A program made the translations under genes and the position numbers. DNA of 64,000 nucleotides from RGIG1995 sp045652425 (lineage in GTDB: Bacteria; Bacillota; Clostridia; Oscillospirales; CAG-272), in contig JAZRUG010000035.1 of NCBI GenBank assembly GCA_045652425.1, positions 14,232 through 78,231 of the forward strand, given 5' to 3'. Shown in pieces: positions 59,110 through 64,000 of this stretch. Position 1 is the first letter of the stretch. Every line of letters begins with the position of its first letter. The notes beneath the pieces were generated by a model that ran no database searches, was not told where the DNA came from, and worked only from the letters and a program-made list of their open reading frames with translations.

Positions 59110-61434
59110 ATGTTTGAGAATTTTAAGACATTCGAGTATGAATTGTCAGGAAGAAAGCTTGTAATCGAAACAGGCAAAATGGCAGGTCTTGCAAACGGCT
59201 CCTGCTTGGTTCGCTTTGGCGACACGGTTATTCTTGCAACCGCAACTGCAAGTGCAAAACCCAGAGATGGCATCGACTTTTTGCCCCTTTCGGTTGATTT
59301 TGAAGAAAGACTTTATGCTGTCGGAAGAATCCCCGGCGGTTATCTTAAGAGAGAAGGTAAGCCCTCTGAAAAGGCTATTCTTACCTCTCGTGTTATTGAC
59401 AGACCTATCAGACCTTTGTTCCCGAAGGACCTTCGTAACGACGTTAACCTCAGCCTTACAGTGCTTTGCGTTGACAACGACAACAGCCCCGAAATTGCAG
59501 GTATGATCGGTGCGTCTATCGCCCTTTCTATTTCCGATATTCCGTGGAACGGTCCTATCGCAGGTGTATTCGTAGGCTTGGTTGACGGTCAGATCGTTCT
59601 TAACCCCACTGTTGAACAGAGAGAAAAGAGCGACCTCGAGCTTACCGTTGCAGGTAGCCTTAACAAAGTTGTTATGATCGAAGCAGGTGCTAAAGAAGTT
59701 GCGGATGACGTTATGTTTGATGCTATTATGACTGCTCACGAAGAAATCAAAAACATCTGTAACTTTATCAACTCTATCGTTGCAGAGGTTGGTAAGCCTA
59801 AATTTGACTATCCTTCTTGCGAATTTGACCACGATATGTTTGACAAGGTATTTGATTTCTGCGAAAAGGACGTTATGTTTGCTCTTGATACAGACGATAA
59901 GAACGTTCGTGATGAAAGAATGCAGCCTATAACAGATGCTATCGTTGAAAAGTTCAGCGAAGAATATCCTGAAATGCCCGACATTATCGGTGAACTTATT
60001 TACAAGATTCAGAAGAAGATCGTTCGTCGTTGGCTCCTTGAAGACGGCAAACGTGTTGACGGCAGAAGAATGGATCAGATCAGACCCCTTGCTGCTGAAG
60101 TTGGCTTGTTCAACAGAACACACGGTAGTGGTATGTTCACTCGTGGACAGACTCAGGTTATGACTATTGCAACTCTCGGCCCGATAGGCGACGCGCAGAT
60201 GCTCGACGGTATCGATACCGAAGAAACAAAGAGATATATGCACCACTACAATATGCCCGGTTACTCCGTTGGTGAAGCTAAGTCTTCCAGAGGCCCCGGC
60301 AGACGTGAAATAGGCCACGGTGCTTTGGCTGAACGTTCTCTCGTTCCCGTACTTCCTTCAGTTGATGAATTCCCCTACGCTATCAGATGCGTATCCGAAG
60401 TTATCAGCTCAAACGGTTCAACATCTCAGGCTTCCGTTTGCGGTTCAACTCTCGCACTTATGGATGCAGGTGTTCCGATTAAAGCTCCCGTTGCAGGTAT
60501 CTCATGCGGTCTTATTACTGAAGGCGAACGCTGGATGACGATGATAGATATTCAGGGACTTGAAGACTTCTACGGCGATATGGACTTTAAGGTTGCAGGT
60601 ACTCACAAGGGTATTACTTCAATTCAGATGGACCTTAAGATTGACGGTCTTACTCCCGAAATTATTAAGAACGCTCTTGAAGTTACTCACAAGGGTAGAG
60701 ATTATATCATCGATGAAATTCTCCTCAAGGCTATTCCCGAATCAAGAGAAGACGTTTCCGAATACGCTCCCAAGATGCTCACAATGCATATCGATCCCGA
60801 TAAGATCAGAGAAGTTATCGGTTCCGGCGGTAAGGTTATTCAGAAGATCGTTGCTGATACCGGTGCTAAGATCGATATCGAAGATGACGGTACAATCTAT
60901 ATTTCCGCAGTTAACAGAGACAGCGCTTATGCTGCTAAGACTATAATCGACGGTATCGTATTTGAACCCGAGGTTGGCGCTATCTATACAGGTAAGGTTA
61001 CAAGAGTTATTCCGATAGGCGCGTTCGTTGAGTTCGCTCCCGGTAAGGAAGGTCTTGTTCACATCAGCAAACTCGACTACAAGAGAGTTGAAAAGGTTGA
61101 AGACGTTTGCAATGAAGGCGACGTAATTACCGTTAAGTTTATGGGTACCGACGAAAAGGGCAGACTTAACCTCTCCAGAAAGGACGCTATGCCCAAGCCC
61201 GAAGGCTATGAGGAAAGAGAAAGACGCCCCCAGAACAATAATAACAACAGACCCCGCAACAATAACGGCGGCGATAAGTTTAGAGAAAATCCCAACAGAC
61301 GCCCCTATAACAGAGATGAGCAGAAAGTAGAAGCTCCTAAAGTAGAAGAAGCTCCCAAGGTTGAAGAACCTAAGGTTGAAGCTCCCGCAGAAGCTGAAAG
61401 CAAGGGTCTTTTCGGATTCTTTAAAAAGAAATAA
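59110..61434 (+). CDS. pnp: Polyribonucleotide nucleotidyltransferase (PNPase)
   Basis: PNPase degrades RNA 3' to 5' with phosphate. The 774-residue protein has two RNase PH domains (KPSEKAILTSRVIDRPIRPL; SEVISSNGSTSQASVCG), a KH domain (VIGSGGKVIQKIVADTGAKI), an S1 domain (YTGKVTRVIPIGAFVEF) and a longer tail than usual: an Asn/Arg/Pro-rich stretch (about 700-735) followed by Glu/Pro/Val repeats (KVEEAPKVEEPKVEAP). The tail may bind RNA or partners. GGAGG precedes the ATG. Confidence 0.97.
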   Translation: MFENFKTFEYELSGRKLVIETGKMAGLANGSCLVRFGDTVILATATASAKPRDGIDFLPLSVDFEERLYAVGRIPGGYLKREGKPSEKAILTSRVIDRPIRPLFPKDLRNDVNLSLTVLCVDNDNSPEIAGMIGASIALSISDIPWNGPIAGVFVGLVDGQIVLNPTVEQREKSDLELTVAGSLNKVVMIEAGAKEVADDVMFDAIMTAHEEIKNICNFINSIVAEVGKPKFDYPSCEFDHDMFDKVFDFCEKDVMFALDTDDKNVRDERMQPITDAIVEKFSEEYPEMPDIIGELIYKIQKKIVRRWLLEDGKRVDGRRMDQIRPLAAEVGLFNRTHGSGMFTRGQTQVMTIATLGPIGDAQMLDGIDTEETKRYMHHYNMPGYSVGEAKSSRGPGRREIGHGALAERSLVPVLPSVDEFPYAIRCVSEVISSNGSTSQASVCGSTLALMDAGVPIKAPVAGISCGLITEGERWMTMIDIQGLEDFYGDMDFKVAGTHKGITSIQMDLKIDGLTPEIIKNALEVTHKGRDYIIDEILLKAIPESREDVSEYAPKMLTMHIDPDKIREVIGSGGKVIQKIVADTGAKIDIEDDGTIYISAVNRDSAYAAKTIIDGIVFEPEVGAIYTGKVTRVIPIGAFVEFAPGKEGLVHISKLDYKRVEKVEDVCNEGDVITVKFMGTDEKGRLNLSRKDAMPKPEGYEERERRPQNNNNNRPRNNNGGDKFRENPNRRPYNRDEQKVEAPKVEEAPKVEEPKVEAPAEAESKGLFGFFKKK

Positions 61435-61446
61435 GGTATAAATAGA

Positions 61447-61473
61447 AAATGCCCGTGAAAACGGGCATTTTTT
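61447..61473 (+). terminator. Terminator of pnp
   Basis: AAAATGCCCGT / ACGGGCATTTT arms with a GAAA tetraloop and a T-run. Confidence 0.9.
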
Positions 61474-61484
61474 GTTGTCTTTTT

Positions 61485-61642
61485 CCTTAAACCCTTTTTG
61501 GAAAAAGGGTTTAAGAATCCCAAAAACTTTAATAAAAGGAGCGTTAAAAAACGCTCCTTAATTGTTTTGATTATTATATTTAGTGGGCTGATGTAAGTTT
61601 TTTGAGGGTTCGGGAAGCTTTTTTTCAAAAAAGTTCCCGAGT
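61485..61642. repeat. Composite intergenic repeat after pnp
   Basis: Modules: TTAAACCCTTTTTGGAAAAAGGGTTTAA hairpin parts (61487-61514), CCCAAAAACTTTAATAAAAGG, GGAGCGTT / AACGCTCC palindrome, then an inverted partial copy ending TCGGGAAGCTTTTTT / AAAAAAGTTCCCGA. No gene seen. Confidence 0.7.
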
Positions 61643-61648
61643 CTTACG

Positions 61649-62854
61649 TTAGAACTCTAATATAATATCTTCGATGGGGCAGCTTCTGTAGCCTTTATCG
61701 TAAACGTGCTTAATAGCTTTAAGTACGCGCTCGCCGCAGTCGGGGATATAGTTTTTATAGTCGGAATAGTAGTACTCTTCGTGAATCATAAGTCCAAAAA
61801 TACCGCTGTCGGGACGGAGTGCCATATACGTATCCATCCAGGATTCAATGTTTTCGGTCGGGATACCCTTATTGTTATTCAAAACCATATCGGTGTGGCA
61901 GTAGTAGATATCTTCTTTATTATCTCTCCAAACGTCTCTGCCTTGGCTGCCTTCTTCTGCATCAGATTTGTTGTTATAAGCATCAAGTCCTGCGCCTCTT
62001 AAGTATGCGGGGAGACCGTCTCTGCCGTAATATGAAAGATATGCTTCGTCATTGTCTATCTGTCTGAATGAACCGAACTGGATAAGATAACCGCCCTCGC
62101 GGAAAGCTCTCAAAGGTTCAATATATCCGTTGCCCCAGTGTGCTGTCGTCGCGGGAATGAGTGATTTCGGTCCTGCGAAACGGAGAATTTCTTTATGTAC
62201 CTTACGCATAGAATCTGCGATAAAGTCGCCGCTTAAATGCTTGTTGGGCATATCGGGATAGTTTGCGTGAGCGTGGTAAGAAAGTGTAAGCCAGTCTGCG
62301 TTTTCTTCCCATTCCTTGCGATAACGGTCGGTCATCATAGTAAGGTTAAAGTATTCCTTGTGTTCATCAAAGTCTGCGGCAGATTCGTCGTTAAACTCAT
62401 AATAAAGATTAAGATGAACGTGTGCGCCGTAAAGCTCGTGTGCCTTCTTAAATGGAGCTAAAAAGTGGTGGTCGAAAAGGGAAGGATACTTTTCGGGGGA
62501 TTTGGTAAGCTCGTACAAGAATACAACGCAGTCGTCAACTGTGAAATAGAACTTGTCAGCAGCATTCTTTAACCAATAGATAACGATTTCTGCGCGATAG
62601 CCGTTTTTTGTATCAATAGCGCAAAGAGTGTTTCTGTAGTTATAGAGTGGGATTTCTGCTGAATATGTGTGTTCGGATTCGTCGTATTTTGCTTCCTTGC
62701 CGTTAATCGTAATAACAGCGTTATCTGCAGCCTTTACCTTTGCGGTAATGTAAAGTGCGTCTCCGTCGAGTCTGCCCTCTTTGTTGTTTAAGCAGTCGCC
62801 GTCAATGTGTGATACGAAGAATACCGGGTCGTAATTGTGGAAAAAATCGCGCAT
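61649..62854 (-). CDS. Uncharacterised protein with a polysaccharide-deacetylase (NodB)-like barrel
   Basis: A 401-residue protein without a signal peptide. Residues 1-110 look like a beta-sandwich (VSHIDGDCLNN, ITAKVKAADNAVITINGK). From about 117 the sequence resembles a NodB-type barrel: YFTVDDCVVFL at the place of the usual TFDDG, LSYHAHANYPD at the place of the HxxxH metal site, FGSFRQIDNDEAYLSYYG, and a late GLMIHEEYYYSDY. The canonical deacetylase motifs are altered, so enzymatic deacetylation is doubtful. Function unknown. GAGG lies 11 nt before the ATG. Confidence 0.65.
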   Translation of the reverse strand: MRDFFHNYDPVFFVSHIDGDCLNNKEGRLDGDALYITAKVKAADNAVITINGKEAKYDESEHTYSAEIPLYNYRNTLCAIDTKNGYRAEIVIYWLKNAADKFYFTVDDCVVFLYELTKSPEKYPSLFDHHFLAPFKKAHELYGAHVHLNLYYEFNDESAADFDEHKEYFNLTMMTDRYRKEWEENADWLTLSYHAHANYPDMPNKHLSGDFIADSMRKVHKEILRFAGPKSLIPATTAHWGNGYIEPLRAFREGGYLIQFGSFRQIDNDEAYLSYYGRDGLPAYLRGAGLDAYNNKSDAEEGSQGRDVWRDNKEDIYYCHTDMVLNNNKGIPTENIESWMDTYMALRPDSGIFGLMIHEEYYYSDYKNYIPDCGERVLKAIKHVYDKGYRSCPIEDIILEF

Positions 62855-62894
62855 TGTCTTTTTACCTCTTGTTAGAATATTATTTACTTATCAC

Positions 62895-62923
62895 AGTATA
62901 ACACATAAAATTCCCAATATCAA
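62895..62923 (-). promoter_or_regulatory. Promoter of the NodB-like gene
   Basis: On the minus strand TTGATA (62923-62918), a 17-nt spacer and TATACT (62900-62895). Confidence 0.7.
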
Positions 62924-63008
62924 GGAGTTTGGGCAGAATTTTGTTTTTAACTTAAATAAAAAAGAGCAGTAAAACGGTGCGTAATCGCGCTGTTCGATAA
63001 ATTGGAAT

Positions 63009-63254
63009 TTACTTATCTTTTTTGATTTTGCTGACAATCCATTTGATTAGCAAAATTCCACCTGCAATTGCAGCAACCTTAATCAGAGAAACTAAAACTG
63101 TTGTGGCAATAAGCGGAATAACCTGTTCCTTGGGCATAGTAGTATAAATACTTACAATATCATTTTTTACCCACATAAATGCTATAAATAATACGGATAT
63201 GATAAAGACAACAATTCTCCATGGTTCTTTTTGCTTTTTATTCTCGTTGCTCAT
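63009..63254 (-). CDS. Small two-helix membrane protein
   Basis: An 81-residue protein with a charged start (MSNENKKQKEPWR), two hydrophobic helices (about 13-30 and 47-72) and a Lys-rich end (WIVSKIKKDK). CGGAGG precedes the ATG. I do not recognise a family. It follows a 55-residue membrane protein 21 bp upstream, so the two probably form one transcript. Confidence 0.7.
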   Translation of the reverse strand: MSNENKKQKEPWRIVVFIISVLFIAFMWVKNDIVSIYTTMPKEQVIPLIATTVLVSLIKVAAIAGGILLIKWIVSKIKKDK

Positions 63255-63275
63255 ATAATAGCCTCCGCCAAATTT

Positions 63276-63443
63276 TTATTTATTATCTTTATCTTGTTTG
63301 GACACCAGAATGATTGAACCAACAAGCAAGGCAACGCCAAGTGTGAAAAACACACATCCAACTACTGTATTCAACTGATCTGCAAAGAAACCAATCATTC
63401 CACTGCCTGCCGCACAACATATCACATGAAATGCCTTTTTCAT
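63276..63443 (-). CDS. Very small membrane protein (55 residues)
   Basis: The frame ATG 63443 to TAA 63276 encodes MKKAFHVICCAAGSG followed by a hydrophobic stretch, a short DQLN loop, a second helix (TVVGCVFFTLGVALLVGSII) and a charged tail ending KQDKDNK. GGAGG lies 9 nt before the ATG, a strong sign of translation. Family and function unknown; its neighbour is another small membrane protein. Confidence 0.7.
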   Translation of the reverse strand: MKKAFHVICCAAGSGMIGFFADQLNTVVGCVFFTLGVALLVGSIILVSKQDKDNK

Positions 63444-63550
63444 AGCATCGTTCCTCCAAATTCTTATTTATCAAACTGATTATACCACAAAACTATAATT
63501 TTTTTCAAGTGAATAGAAAAAAATCTCTTGTCTTGGTAGACAAAAGATAA

Positions 63551-63717
63551 ATGAAATCCTTGCTTTCGCAAGGATGAAATCAGCTAACGCTGATGAAATC
63601 TTCGGCTGCGCATCAGATGAAATTAAATCCACCCATCCGCCGTCGAGGCGGATTTCATCCAACGAAGTTGGATTTCATCGTCGAAGACGATTTCACCCAC
63701 CCGAAAGGGTGGATTTA
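63551..63717. repeat. Array of small hairpins joined by GAA/TTC
   Basis: Consecutive hairpins start with ATC and end with GAT: ATCCTTGC / GCAAGGAT (63556-63575), ATCAGC / GCTGAT (63579-63594), a decayed unit (63598-63622), ATCCGCC / GGCGGAT (63635-63653), ATCCAAC / GTTGGAT (63657-63673), ATCGTC / GACGAT (63677-63691) and CCACCC / GGGTGG (63697-63712). Joints read GATGAAATC on the left and GATTTCATC on the right. Confidence 0.85.
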
Positions 63718-63720
63718 GTT

Positions 63721-63752
63721 GAAAAAAGCAAGTCAAAAGACTTGCTTTTTTC
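63721..63752 (-). terminator. Terminator of tRNA-Arg
   Basis: Perfect 14-bp arms GAAAAAAGCAAGTC / GACTTGCTTTTTTC with an AAAA loop, starting right after the tRNA 3' end. Confidence 0.88.
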
Positions 63753-63829
63753 TGGCCTGCCCGACAGGATTCGAACCTGCGACCTTCAGAGTCGGAGTCT
63801 GACGCGCTATCCAGCTGTGCCACGGGCAG
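63753..63829 (-). tRNA. tRNA-Arg (anticodon CCG)
   Basis: The 77-nt gene folds as a cloverleaf: acceptor CTGCCCG / CGGGCAG, D arm with AGCTGGATA loop (one A-C mismatch in the stem), anticodon stem TCAGA / TCTGA with loop CTCCGAC (anticodon CCG, reading CGG), T arm GCAGG TTCGAAT CCTGT, discriminator G and an encoded CCA. Confidence 0.95.
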
Positions 63830-63905
63830 AAGTTGAAGTAATAGGTAATAGGGAAGATGTAATAGACTTGTGCGCAATATAAGTTTGTGCAAAAACTATA
63901 CCTCT

Positions 63906-64000
63906 ATGGTCATTTCGAGTGGAGCGACCGAAGGAAGCGGAATCGAGAAATCCCATAATTATTGTGCACAGATAATGGGATCCTTCGACTTCGGCAGTTA
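63906..64000. repeat. Truncated palindromic intergenic repeat at the window edge
   Basis: GTCATTTCGAGTGGAGCGA followed by GAAATCCCAT ... ATGGGATCCTTCGACTTCGG forms nested inverted arms (ATCCCAT / ATGGGAT in the middle). This kind of CATTTCGAG...GAGAAATC element is common as an intergenic repeat in many gut bacterial genomes. It runs off the window. Confidence 0.6.

Noticed and set aside
59146..60318. 390-residue minus-strand frame opposite pnp
   Set aside because: Antisense shadow of a highly conserved gene; no domain recognised and no ribosome site.
63551..63717. CRISPR array
   Set aside because: Units are different hairpins without constant direct repeats or uniform spacers, and no cas genes are present.

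Overview
The window looks like chromosomal DNA of a low-GC Gram-positive bacterium of the class Clostridia, probably an uncultured gut lineage; genus and species cannot be read from it. The pointers are Firmicutes gene orders (dprA-topA-trmFO, plsX-rnc-radical SAM-smc-ftsY, yhbY-nadD-yqeK-LCP-rsfS-leuS, infC-rpmI-rplT, rpsO-pnp), two T-box leaders, strong GGAGG ribosome sites and many promoters close to TTGACA-N17-TATAAT. No phage, transposase or CRISPR array was seen. Nearly all of the window is housekeeping DNA.

Layout. 1-3.3 kb (minus strand): a PHP-domain protein cut by the window edge, purC and an aspartate-type aminotransferase. 3.5-3.7 kb: an array of six hairpins. 3.7-9.5 kb (plus): an FKBP-type lipoprotein, a Fur/PerR regulator with rubrerythrin, a 2-hydroxyacid dehydrogenase, and thrS behind a threonine T-box. 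9.6-11.4 kb: four small membrane or zinc-ribbon proteins. 11.5-19.7 kb (minus): a complete arginine operon, argG-argH-argC-argJ-argB-argD-argF, with an ARG box. 20.1-22.6 kb: a D-amino-acid aminotransferase and a ComM/YifB ATPase. 22.7-23.4 kb: a repeat-rich non-coding block. 23.5-45.9 kb (minus): a long co-directional housekeeping run from infC down to rpsU. 46.3-47.8 kb (plus): a membrane protein and a nitroreductase. 48.0-53.3 kb (minus): a purE-purF-purN-purH operon followed by a TIM-barrel isomerase. 53.4-54.4 kb: a divergent SLOG/HTH pair around a 36-bp palindrome. 54.4-58.5 kb (plus): a cysteine T-box, cysE, cysS and a lipoprotein. 58.5-61.4 kb: rpsO and pnp. 61.6-63.4 kb (minus): a NodB-like protein and two tiny membrane proteins. 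63.5-64 kb: a second hairpin array, tRNA-Arg(CCG) and a truncated palindromic repeat.

How it works together. Two amino-acid supply routes are wired to sensing: the arginine operon to ArgR, and cysE (serine acetyltransferase, with cysS next) to uncharged tRNA-Cys. The purE operon leader is the most unusual regulatory locus. A strong promoter is followed by a 39-codon open frame with eight cysteines, whose stop codon lies in the 5' arm of an intrinsic terminator just before purE. That arrangement suggests translation-coupled attenuation, or a tiny cysteine-rich gene that reads through into purE.

Non-coding structure is rich. Besides the two hairpin arrays there is a modular intergenic repeat whose hairpin arms change together from copy to copy, a MITE-like inverted element, and a duplicated 3' tail of rnc.
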